64,000 bases of DNA, from the NCBI RefSeq assembly GCF_011745365.1, contig NW_024468919.1:372001-436000 (forward strand). Reading direction: 5' to 3'. A program made the translations under genes and the position numbers. The notes beneath the pieces were generated by a model, which worked only from the letters and a program-made list of their open reading frames with translations, made no database searches and had not been told where the DNA came from. Below are positions 11,142 through 21,665 of this stretch, in pieces (position 1 is the stretch's first letter; every line of letters starts with the position of its first letter). This stretch comes from Cryphonectria parasitica EP155. Lineage: Eukaryota > Ascomycota > Sordariomycetes > Diaporthales > Cryphonectriaceae.

Positions 11142-11995
11142 TCATCGCAGCTCGCCCTCTGCACCTCGTGCCCATGGGTCCAAGCAAGACTCCGTCCCTA
11201 GGGTATCACCACACATCAGGTATCCAGCTTCATTGCCGACGTGTTCATCTGACAAGCGCAATCCCATGTTAGCAGATGTTCACATCTTCGCAGCACGTCT
11301 TTGGCTTCTCGTTTGGAGAAGGGAAAAGAACGGAAGCGCACTCACCCAGATCGATGCTCGCAAGGGTCCATTGCCCACTCGAGCCCTGACAATAGCATGT
11401 CATGATTGGCCCGTCCCATGCGTCGCCTCTTATCGCACAGCTCTCGATGTCGCAGCCAGTGGCAATATCGCGGTGATAGAGGTCTGTGTCTTGATCGAGG
11501 GGCTCGAGTTCGCCGTCATCCTGCACACCCTTATTAGCCTGATGCATCCTCGCCCCTGCCCCGGTGAACGTCAAAGACATGACAAAAAACTTAGAACCCA
11601 CACTCTTGAAGCACTCTGCTAGGCTCAACCGGCTACATTTTCCCGAATACGGAGTTCCGTCGTACATCAGGCCGCCGTGGCACCATGCCTCGATGAAGAG
11701 TTCACCGGTCCCGTCCGAGACGCCATTCCCGAGGTAGTAATCTTGAGGGGGGGAGAACAGATGATAGTCAGTACTTATATGCTCACCATATCATTTTTTC
11801 TATCCCTTCCGGCTTGGGTCTTTCACACGCACACGCAGGAGGAAGAGGACGTAAAAGTGATGTTGAAACTCGAAAGTGGGAAGAGGCTGACTCACTTGCG
11901 CAGGTGGATGAGAAGCCGCTCGTAGCCAGCACTGTTGGTACGCAGAGAAACAGGGGCGCCAATGTCAAAAAGGCAAGACTCGAAGAGAACAACAT
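11142..11995 (-). CDS. Secreted cyanovirin-N homology (CVNH) protein
   Basis: Four exons on the minus strand, 11995-11896, 11741-11602, 11520-11346 and 11248-11142, with matching phases, encode 173 residues. Residues 1-24 are a clear signal peptide (MLFSSSLAFLTLAPLFLCV, cleavage near VLA-T), so the product is secreted. The mature part fits a CVNH domain, a two-repeat beta-rich lectin fold: the C-terminal repeat has CDIESCAIRG, then CQGSSGQWTLASIDL, then DEHVGNEAGYLMC, matching the C...G.W..SSIDL.E.IGN.DG pattern of fungal members. The first repeat is less typical. CVNH proteins bind mannose-type glycans in characterised cases; here the ligand is unknown. The introns cut the domain at several places. 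Fungal secreted CVNH proteins have been discussed in host interaction, but nothing in the neighbourhood confirms that. Confidence 0.8.
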
Positions 11996-13723
11996 CGTCC
12001 TGAAGGGGCGGGCTGCTGGGTGCAGCGTCGTTTGGCGCTGGCTTGCAAGTTTTAATTCTATGCGCCACTCCTGTGCTCTCCCTCTTTTCCTTCCTTTTCT
12101 GATGATGGCGTTCAAGACAACGCTCTGTATCCCCTTCAGTCGCACGATGCAGTGTCACTGGGAATCAGGAGACTCTGGGTATCATATAATATGGTGGCAC
12201 CGCAAATTCTGTTGCCGACTGGAGGGAGCACAGAACAGAAAAGCTGACCGAGGAACGGGGGCCACTTCTTGGGTCTTTGTCGGGGCACAAGGAAAGAAGA
12301 GAGAAAAGGTAGAAGTAAAAGGAGAGATGGAAATCCCTTTCTCCAAGATGGATCAGAGTAAGCTCTGAGCGATGAGTGAGCCACTCAATTTTCCATCAGA
12401 GCAACAGGAACGACAACACCAAGAAACATGTTGACGAACTTGGCGGAGACATGACGTTACAAAATGGCGCGCGGGTGAGAGAAAAGAGAGAGGTAGCGTA
12501 TGCCCTGGCAAACTAGGCGTGGGGATAACGGTGGCTCTCAATACACAGACATCCTGGACACGAAAGTCTGAGAAAGTAAAGTAATAATAGAAAATTAAGT
12601 TTATTTGATCGTCAAAGCCAAGTAAAAAAGCAGATGGGGTACTAAGCAGATAGTGAGGTAGGACCACGGTAGGTAAAGACGAGAGGGGGGCCCGGGGAGA
12701 ATCCACACGATACCTGCCTTGCTTCACTATCCCCCCTAAATCACGCTCTCAAAACCTCTCCACCCCAAGAAAAATAGTGTCGGACTGCCAAGAACTCGTC
12801 TGTAACATTGTGCGAAGTACAGTTGTATCGTCGGGCTTGGCTCAAACATGCACCACCACGACCTTTTTTCCCTTCTTCTTCTTCTTCTCCTGCTCGCGCT
12901 TGTCTCGACGATGTACTAAGTAAAATATACTAAGGGAAAAGGGAAGGAGAAGAGGGTTGTGGATGATGGTGTATCGTTAGTGCGTCAGCCCCCGGTAGTT
13001 TGCACCGTTTTGCCGAACTGGAGGTTATGCTATGCTGATTTTGTGCTAGATCCGAGTCTGGCGTTATCAACGCCCCCCCCCCGGTACCCAATCCCATAGC
13101 ACACATGCTATGGTACACAATAGTGCTTTGGCATGGTACATGGTAGGTACGAGACAAGGACAACGGCTCTGCGAGAGAATGTTATGAAATATACTATCCG
13201 TTGGGACACAAACGAAGGTCAGTCACTTAACCAATCAGCCAGCCAGCGAGCCGGGCAGCTAGGAATTTCTCTTTAAAAAATGGAAACGGTAGAAGGGTTA
13301 TCAGCATCCGAAGATCCGTCGTCCATGCTGTGGACGCAAATCTTGCTCCGCTGTCCAGTTGCCTCTCCTGGACTCCAAGTGCAAGTAGTAGAACGTGCAT
13401 AGGAATCCGTCTAAGGCCCTCCTCCCTCCTAACAAGAATAGAGACAGTAACAAGGAATCCTCAGATCGTTCCACACTCTCACTGAATCACCCATCCTGTG
13501 CCCAATGTCATGCCATCTCGAGCCAAGCCCAAGCCCTTCTTCTCCTCCCCCAAACCCCCTGCTGCAATGGGTTCCACCAGCCGTTAGATGTACCGCTCTG
13601 CTCAGGTTGCCAAGCTCTTCGAGGCTCCACATCCAGACCATAACCCCACCCTCCTTCGGCCTACTAATTGTTGACACATTATAATCAGAATTTTCGCGGA
13701 AGATCTTCAACAATTCATCGGCT
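11996..13723. other. Intergenic region upstream of CVNH gene and tRNA
   Basis: 1.7 kb with no supported gene. Short open frames on both strands are low complexity and have no recognisable domain. A run of C occurs at about 13072-13082. Confidence 0.45.
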
Positions 13724-13824
13724 GGTCCCGTAGCTCAGCTGGTTAGAGCGTCGTACTAATATTCCTCAAAATCGAGGAACATTAAGTGATGCGAAGGTCG
13801 CGAGTTCGATCCTCTCCGGGACCA
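13724..13824 (+). tRNA. tRNA-Ile (anticodon AAU) with a 27-base intron
   Basis: The acceptor stem pairs GGTCCCG (13724-13730) with CGGGACC (13817-13823), and the discriminator is A. D arm is GCTC/GAGC. The anticodon stem is TCGTA/TGCGA around the loop CT-AAT-A; the anticodon AAT is at 13758-13760. A 27-base intron (13762-13788) lies one base after the anticodon, the standard position for nuclear tRNA introns, and its ATTCCTC/GAGGAA arms extend the anticodon helix as splicing requires. The T arm GCGAG-TTCGATC-CTCTC has one C-T mismatch at the second pair. LTR-like repeats start about 210 bases downstream. Confidence 0.93.
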
Positions 13825-14033
13825 TTTCCTTTTAGCCTTCTTTCCTGCTCCTTTTACATAGCGGGCGCCCTGCACGTCTTCCTCTCTCTCTCTCTCTCTC
13901 GTTCTCTCTTTTTTCTTTTTTTGGTTCGCTTCTTTTTCCCTTTCCTTTCCCTTCCATCCTCTTCTTCGTTCGTTATGAAACCGAGAACGAGAAATGGAAA
14001 GAGGGAGCTAGTTTTCTGATTACTGTTGTTATA

Positions 14034-14388
14034 TGTAATGAGCACTGCAGTAATCCGAAGATTCCAAAGTACACAAAGGGTTTATGGGAAATGTAACTGG
14101 GTAATCCGTGCAAGTGTTCACTGCCTTTGGGGCTATCAGAGTAAGAGGTAATCTGATACTTAGACTGATACTTAGATTGATGACTGAAGAGCTATGTACA
14201 ATGATCTATCTAATGGTAATGAACGTGCCCTTATATATCCAGCTCTTCATCGTGTTTGTGGTGTTGGCTCTGTTGGATCGTTGGCGAGCTCAGCGATCCA
14301 TGGTGTGAGAATCGCTGTTGGGTTGTAGCGCTTGATCCCTTGTTGGCGGGGCCTGTTTCGTGACCTGCATGCTGGATGAGTCATAACA
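14034..14388 (-). mobile_element. LTR-like repeat, minus orientation
   Basis: Read on the minus strand it begins TGTTATGACTCATCC (14388 inward), shares CAGGCCCCGCCAACAAG with the copy at 21.15 kb, and ends near 14034 with the GCACT/TA sequence of the family. It is about 355 bases, TG...CA bounded, and so looks like a solo LTR. No direct target duplication was found at its ends. Relationship to the other copies was seen by eye. Confidence 0.7.
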
Positions 14389-14624
14389 TGAATATATAAG
14401 AATATATTTATTATTATTAGATAGATCATCAGATATAGCTCTTCAGTTATCAATCTAAGTATTCATTTATTCTATACTTGAATAGCTCCAAAGGCAGTTG
14501 AAGCACTTGTACAAATTGTTCAGTTATATTTCCGTATTCAGGGATTAATACTTTGATACTGCTCTTGTTAGCATAAACTCTTTGTATACTTCAGAATCTT
14601 CGGATATTGCAGTGCATTATCACA
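14389..14624 (+). mobile_element. Partial LTR-like repeat, plus orientation
   Basis: It abuts the minus copy directly. It contains the shared blocks AGCTCTTCAGTTATCAATCT, ACTTGAATAGCTCCAAAGGC and TTAGCATAAACTCTTTGTAT and ends GTGCATTATCACA at 14624, the same 3' end as the complete copy at 21666-22111. The 5' part of the repeat is missing. Confidence 0.72.
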
Positions 14625-16195
14625 ATACTATTAAACTTATTGCAACTTTGAAAGAAAGTTGCTAGAAGAGGATTGTTGTAATAGCTAGAATGATAATTTG
14701 TAGGATATGAAGTGCAGTAGATTAAAAATCCTTATATATATAAAGAATACTACCTACTTTTCAAATTCTTTAGCTATAAGCAATAATCAAGCATTCTTTT
14801 CTCTTCTTTTCGATTTTAAATCCCTTGAACAGATTTAAAATAGGTCTTTCACTCTGTTCTTGTGCTCGTATAGCCTTAGTTTGCTGTCTTCATCTGTACA
14901 GGCATGCTTGGGTTGCATGAGCCCTTGCTCATTGCTTTGGTGGCTGTTCGTTCCTTTTTCTCGAGAGCGACAGCGCCCTAGTTCTGGTTCATCATAAGAA
15001 TTCATGCCTTAAATTCATTAGAATTCCTGTTCAGAGGAGTGCTTTTGATGAGTCTGGCATATAAGGATATGCACTTTCAGTGGCCGGAGTCAGTTATTTC
15101 GTCTCATTATCTGTTTCGAAATGTCGCTTCTTATTCTCATTGCTTCTCTCGTTTGCTTCTCCGACGCTTTCATCCTCAGTCTAACTACTACACACCTCGA
15201 TATCAAGCGGTATAGAGCGAAGAAAAGCTATATCAAGCGGTATAGAACAAGGAATAGCTATGCCAATTTAAGCAACCGCTAGAAAACAGGGTTTGTTAGT
15301 TCGTTCAATTTAATTCAAGCAGCATTATTAATTACCAACATCACTGCCGCTGCTAAAACACTTGCCAGCGATCACCAGATTAGTTGGTTAGACTTGGCTA
15401 CTTTCTGTACTCTTCAGCTTCTCATCGGTACAAATGTAAGAAACCTCCTTTCAGAATTTTGCGCTTGCCAACTCATAGCTTCTTCAGCTTGCCCATCTTC
15501 TCCAGTCCTTGTATATCACCCTCTGAATCTCATGGCTGCCATTCTTGGGTCTTGGCCGCACTTGATGTCACCATCTATCTCATCAGATACGAAACCTCCT
15601 TCTCCCAAGGCTTCAACAGCTCAGCTCATCTGATATAGACTGCAGTGGATGTCTCACATATACGTATCCATCTCTCTCTTCCTCACCATAGCACCGGCCT
15701 CCTCTTCAGCAGTTTCACATAGACGCCTTCGTGAACATCGCCATTCGGAACAACAGAACAAAAAAATGCATCACCCTGCTACGCTTATAGCTCGTCACAA
15801 ACGTACTAGTAGCACTGTATCAGCTAGCGAGAGGAGTAATGCTTCTGATCTTCCTGATATTAAAAGAAGAGAATGATAAAGCCTTGGGTATCTTTGAAAG
15901 CGGCCTCTGTCAGGAGATCATCTTAGTACGTCTTACAACTACAATTTACGCAACATGACCTAACATTTTCAAGGGCTGTTTGTTCGCGCAGCTGGTTTGT
16001 TCACTTAGTTTCTTCTTCAAGTCTATAAAGAAACGGATTTTTGAGCCGATAACGGTCTCGATGATGATGTTCTCGTCGACTCGTGTCGATAAGAATAAGG
16101 ATGAGGATGGGATTGAACTGGTTTAGCCGATTGTAATATGTTATAAGTCGATACGTACGTTGTTATAAACTTGAAATAATACTATACATGGATTA
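14625..16195. other. AT-rich, gene-poor DNA
   Basis: About 1.6 kb of A/T-rich sequence with only short open frames and no recognisable domain. A short direct repeat (TATCAAGCGGTATAGA) occurs at about 15200-15216 and 15231-15246. It may be decayed transposon sequence; I could not recognise gag, reverse transcriptase or integrase motifs. Confidence 0.45.
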
Positions 16196-16312
16196 GATTC
16201 TCAGATTGACCAACTCAACGGAGAAAATGCTAAGCTTTTACAGGAATTACTTGAGCGAAGGCAAAAAGCCACTACAGAGTCGGAACGCAGAGAGCGAGCA
16301 GAAGAACACCTG
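16196..16312 (+). pseudogene. Coiled-coil gene fragment
   Basis: An open plus-strand frame with no ATG reads QIDQLNGENAKLLQELLERR followed by QKATTESERRERAEEH, a strongly helical, charged coiled-coil signature. It resembles the N-terminal coiled coils of lineage-expanded fungal proteins. The frame then runs into the 3' end of the opposite-strand nuclease gene, where it loses coding character. It looks like a 5' gene fragment joined to other DNA by rearrangement, but it is short. Confidence 0.4.
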
Positions 16313-16316
16313 TGGC

Positions 16317-17833
16317 TTATACATCGACCTGCTTTTTTCCCTTCTGCGTCGACGCCCGCGTCTGCCGCCTTTCATATATTTCTTCCACCTCGTGAGCTAC
16401 ACGTCCTTTCTTGCCAGCGGCTGGCTTCTGCTTCACTTTTTTGCTCGGTGGTGGTGGCATTTTGTCTTCTCTCGGTCGCTCACGTGGCGCACGGGATTCA
16501 ACGCCGTTCTGAGTCCTCTCCGCAGATTCTGCGTCCCTGCGTGCGATGAGTTTTTTCCGATACTCAGCAAGGCCAGTATGGAGGTCTTTTAGGGGTTCAT
16601 TAGTGAAACGGTCAAATATGTTCTTGATTGCATTTTCAAGATCCTGTATGCCAGCTCCATACTTCAGGAGGTACATCGACACTTCTTCGAGGTTGTAGCT
16701 GAATTGATCGGTGTCTGACCTGGCGCCTATCCAGTGAACGTTCAGAGACAAGACGTTTTGGTCCATTGTTAGTGAGAAGACCCGGGGCTCGTCGAAATCG
16801 AAACTATCCAGGCCAAAACTGCGAGACCATAGCTCCAGAATGCCCTTCATAGCAATGGCGCCAGCACCGGCGGCTTGGTTTGTTCCTGTATAGAGTGATC
16901 CCTCCCTCGCCTGCGATTTGAATTCGCATATGAAGAACGGAAACAGAAGCACCGTGTCGGGAGAAGCGAAGCTCTTGCCGCTGGAGCTTTCCACCAGAAG
17001 CTTGATAGTCCGAAGTTCAGAGGGGCTGAAAGCGCGCTCAGAGTATCCAAAGGCGAGGTCGGGTTTGGGTTTCGGCAGCGGTAGCGGTACGGGGGCCGGC
17101 CCCAAAACGGCATCTGGATCAAGTGGAATAGGAACAGATTTGTACCACAGCTGACCATGACTCCGTTCCAGCTTCTCATCGAGGGCTTTGTTGAAACCCG
17201 GAATAACAGATGCGGCTATATGAATCTTGACTTCCTCCTCCCCCTTGTTCCGATTGTTTCGTATGTTCTCCCTTATCTCAGCAATGGCGTCATCATCTAT
17301 GGGAGGCGACTGCCGCGGGTGCGATATGATATTTCGTGCTCGACGCATCAACTCGGAAGGCGGGTGTTCTCTCTGAATGTAGATGTTGCGGTCTGCCAAA
17401 GACAATTCGTAGTCAGGGTCGCGCACGCTCGCGGAGGTCTTGGAGGTCTTTCCAGAGAACGTCGTAGCAGTATCGATCGGCGAGGGAGGAGGATTAGGGC
17501 GAGGCATGATGTCGGGCCATTTGTGTGACCGTTTGTTTGGCCATTCGTCTGACTGTTCGTCGGTCCGTTTCCGTTTCCGCGACCACGAGGACTTTGACAA
17601 CCAATCCTCCAGGTACTGTTCTTTATCTATTGGCTGGCCGCACTGCAGCGCATCCGTGGCTTCCACACGTCGTTGGCGCTTCGCTACTCATCAGTTAGCA
17701 GAGGCAATATCCAGAGGGAAAGGGCCGAGGGACACGAACAGCTCGCCGGTAGCTCTGTGTCCGAGGCTCGAGGTCGTTTCTTTCGTGACGGCTCTCCAGA
17801 GCCGGAGTCAAGCTTTTCGAGTGGTGCGAGCAT
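16317..17833 (-). CDS. PD-(D/E)XK nuclease-like protein (fungal DUF7924-type)
   Basis: Two exons are proposed on the minus strand, 17833-17740 and 17683-16317, joined by a 56-base intron with a GCTAAC branch site; the donor GTTCGT is weak, but phases agree and give 486 residues. The N-terminus is basic and disordered with nuclear-localisation-like stretches (SRKKRPR, SRKRKR). Near residues 239-289 stands a nuclease-like core: PDLAFGY, then FPFFICEFKSQ, matching the D...ExK pattern of the PD-(D/E)XK superfamily. Next come NQAAGAGA and RVFSLTMD with later beta strands, as in fungal proteins of the DUF7924 group. The C-terminus is lysine-rich. It lies between two LTR clusters. Role is unknown; such genes are accessory and lineage-expanded. 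If the intron is wrong, the protein starts shorter. Confidence 0.75.
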
Positions 17834-18332
17834 GTCGAGCGGTACGAAGGGAGCGTCGGCGGTGGTTATATGGTTATGTAGAGTCGGTGGTTGTGTGGAG
17901 GATTGGCCGTGAGCGGTTAGCGGTTGGTGCCCACCGTAGAATACCTTGGCGCGAAACGCCATGCCAAGCGGTTTCAAGAAAAGACCAGCACCAGCACCAG
18001 CACCCCGGCAAGCCAAGCGCGCATCAAGACGAACCCCACCACACCACTACCTGCAGCGAATATGCGATGGTTTCAACGAGTTAAAGAATTTTTTTCTATA
18101 GTAACGAACCTCTCATGCTAATAATAATTTTTAAAGGGCGCTTAGTCCTATGCATGTTCCATTTGGATACTATTTCCACTCGTGAGTGATGAATTCAGAA
18201 TGGTGTGCCGGCTCCGAGCGCTTTTCTGGGTCTCTATTCTCACATTATTAACGCCCAAAATTCCCTACCATCTCAATCCCACGAATACGTGTATCAAGCT
18301 TATCGTATAATCTCGGGAAAGAGTGTTCAACG

Positions 18333-18623
18333 ATGTCCGTATCATCTTCCTTAACACTATGCCAAGCATCTCCAGCGCGTGACCAAAAAAGGAAAAGGAA
18401 AAGGAAAAGCAGACAACAGCTAACGAGTGAAAATTTCCAACGACAAAGGAAAACTCTATTCGATAAAACTAACAAGATGAGGAAGTGCTTCGATGCAGAG
18501 ATCTACATACAAATACGGCGAAAGGGTAAACAATATGTCTACGCATCTAGTAATGACTTGTCTTGGCCGACTGGAGCTAGAAACATGATGGTGGGTTATC
18601 AACTACCTTCCTTTTTTGCTTAA
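18333..18623 (+). CDS. Small MADS-like (SRF-type) DNA-binding protein, possibly incomplete
   Basis: The frame opens at an ATG and reaches a lysine/arginine-rich stretch (DQKRKRKRKSRQQ). It continues with RKTLFDKTNKMRKCFDAEIY and the strand IQIRRKGKQYVYASS. This matches the second helix and strands of a MADS box (LFKKA.EL..LCDAEV.LI.....G..Y.Y.SS). The 3' end is uncertain: a donor at 18591 (GTGGGT) or 18595 could splice to a downstream acidic exon that ends at about 18775, but the phases do not fit cleanly with the best sites. It may be a genuine short regulator or a decaying copy. It sits divergently from the nuclease gene inside the LTR-bounded island. Target and partner are unknown. Confidence 0.5.
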   Translation: MSVSSSLTLCQASPARDQKRKRKRKSRQQLTSENFQRQRKTLFDKTNKMRKCFDAEIYIQIRRKGKQYVYASSNDLSWPTGARNMMVGYQLPSFFA

Positions 18624-18779
18624 CTAATGCTGCTAAGGCGAACTGCTATTCTCCTCTAGTTATATTAATACTAGCCAGTTTCGAAAACGATGTGGCGGAG
18701 GGAGATGAAGAGGTGCCTACCACAGACGATAATCCTAGAGTGGTAGCAGACTCCCCAGAAATAAAGAGAGAGTAAACTT

Positions 18780-19084
18780 TCGTTTCTGTTATCAGAAGTG
18801 ATTAATGATGTCGGCTTGTTCTATTGATGAGATTGCTGCATTCAATGGCGGAAGGGATTTGAAAGGTGTAGTTAAACCTTTCTACTAGTTCAAGATGATC
18901 ATCTTGTACTGCGCTGCACTGCGAAATTAGTAAAGCAAAGCAAGATCTTGAGAAAATGACCGTCTCTCATGTGATGGAATGGTATGGTAATATTACAAAA
19001 TCATTTCATCAACAGTAGCACTGACAACACCCGTGTGGAACTGCGACTGGAACAAAAGTACGGGATTCTGTGGTACGATACAAT
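18780..19084. other. Short gene-free stretch
   Basis: A/T-rich sequence between the MADS-like gene and the Myb-like gene; nothing recognised. Confidence 0.4.
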
Positions 19085-20603
19085 TTACTGCGCCTGTTTT
19101 TGCAACATATGCCAGTGGGTACGCACTGCACCCGAGGTTCTACCCGGAAACTGCGTAAAGATAGCCTTCCAAGGTAATTTGTCCCTCATACATCCTTGTA
19201 AAAGCTTATCTTCTGTTTCTGACCATTGACTCCGGCGATTTCGGCCCGTGCATTCATCCTCATCGCCTGAACTTGCGCTATTACCATCGAGATCGGAATC
19301 CGCATCTGTGTCGGTATTGATGTCACTCGAGAGATCGTCTTGATCAATCGGCTGCTCATCTTGCTCTGAGGTAATGGCGATAGAGGGGACAGCGTCGGTA
19401 CTGGGTATCAGGATATCGGTTTCCGAATCGGTTTCCCAGTTGCTATAGATAGCACCTGCTTGTATGAATCCCCTTTGGCTAATCCCAAGCTCAGATGTGT
19501 TATGAATATAGCTCGTCACCAACCATGAATTAAGTGTCAGGGAGTCGATGGTAATACTATCAAGATATTTCGTCTGGTTAACCATGCCCTTGATCAAGGC
19601 TAGTGATTGGTTGTATGAGAACGTTGGTGCCGCACCATCATCTTGAATGATAGCCGTAAAGAACGACACGCTGGAAGAGAGTGGGCGCTGCGTTATACGA
19701 CTAAGCTTTTGCGAGATTCGTCTATGGCCCGTTCCTATGACGATGCTGCGATGTCCAGGAAGTAGCAGATTTGAATCGCTCGTAGTTCTTCTCAGATGAT
19801 CTTTCCACTCCTGATATACGCTCCGCCACCTGTAGCTTTCGTCGCTTAAGTGGCCTGGATGAATTCCCTGTGCGTCTCGGTTGCTTAAAGCGTCTGCTCC
19901 TGCTTTCAATGTCGGCATAGTCCCCAGCGCTGTGTCGTCGGAAATGGCTTTCAGTGGGTGCCCTGACCAGGGAAGGATAAGGAGAGCTTAGTTGCGCACT
20001 TGTCGCGGCCACTTTCTCAGCGGCTCTGTTGTCGATGTTCGGTTGGAAATCACTCTTAGTAGGCGATCCGATCTGGGAACGATGACGAAAATCCTTTTGC
20101 AGAGTTGTCGCGGTCACTTCATCGACAGCCCCGTCACTCTCGCTTCCATCCAGATGATTCGGTGATTGAGGAGTAGAGATAGTTGTGTGGAAAGGTGTTT
20201 CTGTGATCTCAGGAGAAGCGGTAGGCAGATTCTGGCTGATTTCATCCTGCTCGTTGTCGTTCATAGCGCACTGGCTATCCCCTAGAGAACTACGACCTCC
20301 GGCATCATTACAGTCGTCGTTCCGACCGGGTTGAATGGTGGCATGAGTAACATATAGAGGCGAGGAAGCAGACTCTTGCGTTGAAGTAGGATTGGAAAGA
20401 GAAGTTGCTTCGTAGTGGTGATCTTGGCTAGCAGTCTCTCCTTCAGTGTTGGGGGTTTCAGGATACTGCGCCTGGCTCATCTGACTACTCTGCTGCGGAG
20501 CAAATTCGGCGCACATACGGTCGAGTTTCTCATCTGAGTTCGTACGGTTAGCGAAAGTCTCGACTGTACAGTCTTCAAGTACCTGAATACGCCAGTTCCC
20601 CAA
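19085..20603 (-). pseudogene. Myb/SANT-like DNA-binding protein gene, apparently frameshifted
   Basis: Two overlapping minus-strand frames together make one gene-length unit. The upstream frame (20603-19722) is Ser/Thr/Gln-rich and disordered and ends in a basic patch (RPLKRRKL). The downstream frame (19918-19085) ends with a Myb/SANT-like helix-turn-helix: SQWSETEDKLLQGCMRDKLP, then WKAIFTQFPGRTSGAVRTHW. The frames differ by one base in the overlap and I found no intron that joins them with correct phase, so a frameshift near 19.75-19.90 kb is the simplest reading; a sequencing error is possible. There is no clear ATG at the start of the upstream frame. Similar single-Myb proteins with long acidic regions are expanded in some fungi. 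Role unknown. Confidence 0.5.
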
Positions 20604-21149
20604 ATTCTGGCGACTCCAATGTTGGAGTGAGATCCTGCGTGCTCAATTCAGTCTCCTCCTCTGATATAGCCCCAAATGTGTGAGGGCAAAAAGATTGCAT
20701 TGCTGAGCACTGAAGAAGAAAAAGAAAGGAAGAAAAACGCCACGAGGCCAGCTATCTGAGGCTATCAACAGGTCTGGCTGTTGGCTGGCTGGAGGGGCTG
20801 TGCACAGCCCTGGGCCAGTGACTTACTGGCCTTCGCACACACCCCCTCAGCCAATAGCTAAGCTATTCTCACCACCAACTCGTATTTCGTAACTTTTTCC
20901 CTTGGTATTTTCCTCCATCCTCCTCACTGTAAATCCCTTTTCTAACCTATTTGTTATCACTCGTAGACTGAGCAACTTACGAAGCTAAAAGCTTTTACGA
21001 ATTTTATATGTTTGTTAAGCTTAAGTATTTTGGTTAGTTTATCAGCAGCTATATTCTCTGTACTAATATACTGTATATTGAAGTTATTCTAACTAGTTCT
21101 CTTGATAATTTATTTGAAACGAATATTGATGTAATATATATAAGCTATT
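20604..21149. other. Gene-free stretch before the second LTR cluster
   Basis: No supported gene. The base composition changes from mixed to strongly A/T-rich at about 20.97 kb, marking the edge of repeat-derived DNA. Confidence 0.4.
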
Positions 21150-21382
21150 TGTTATAACCCATCCAGCATGCAAGTCACGAAACAGGCCCCGCCAACAAAG
21201 AACCAGGTGTCACGACCCAACGTCGGACAACCTACCAAGATTACGTAAGCAAGGGTTAGGATTACAGGATCAGTAAGGATCAGTAGCTGATCTAAGATAA
21301 TCCGAATCAGTTGAATCAACCAGGTGATCCAAGTGAGCCAGCAGAACCAATACTACCAACAGGTTTGAAGCGCTGGATATAT
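21150..21382 (+). mobile_element. 5' part of an LTR-like repeat
   Basis: It begins TGTTATAACCCATCC and shares CAGGCCCCGCCAACAA with the copies at 14.3 and 21.7 kb. It runs to GCTGGATATAT and is then interrupted by an opposite-orientation copy that starts TGTGATGATGCAC. This suggests insertion of one element into another. Confidence 0.68.
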
Positions 21383-21665
21383 GTGATGATGCACTGCAAT
21401 ATCCGAAGATTCTGAAGTATACAAAGAGTTTATGCTAACAAGAGCGGTATTAAAGTGTTAATCTCTGAATACGGAAATATAACTGAGTAATCTGTATAAG
21501 TGCTTTACTGCTTTTGAAGCTATTCAAGTATAGAATAAATGAATATTTAGATTGATAACTGAAAAGCTATATCTAGTAATCTATTTAATGATAATGAATG
21601 TATTTCTATATATTTGGCTCTTCAGTATGGATTGCTAGAGTTGATAGCGATAGCTGTAGTTTAAG
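21383..21665 (-). mobile_element. LTR-like repeat, minus orientation, truncated
   Basis: Read forward it starts TGTGATGATGCACTGCAATA, the reverse complement of the 3' end of the complete copy. It carries the reverse of the TTAGCATAAACTC, GAATAGCTTC and CTCTTCAGT blocks. It stops where the complete plus copy begins at 21666. Confidence 0.7.

Noticed and set aside
14625..16195. Internal region (gag-pol) of an LTR retrotransposon
   Set aside because: I looked for the usual reverse-transcriptase, integrase and protease motifs in readable frames and saw none; only AT-rich DNA with short frames.
17440..18084. Plus-strand open frame over the 5' end of the nuclease gene
   Set aside because: It runs antisense to a phase-consistent, domain-bearing gene and has no recognisable content.
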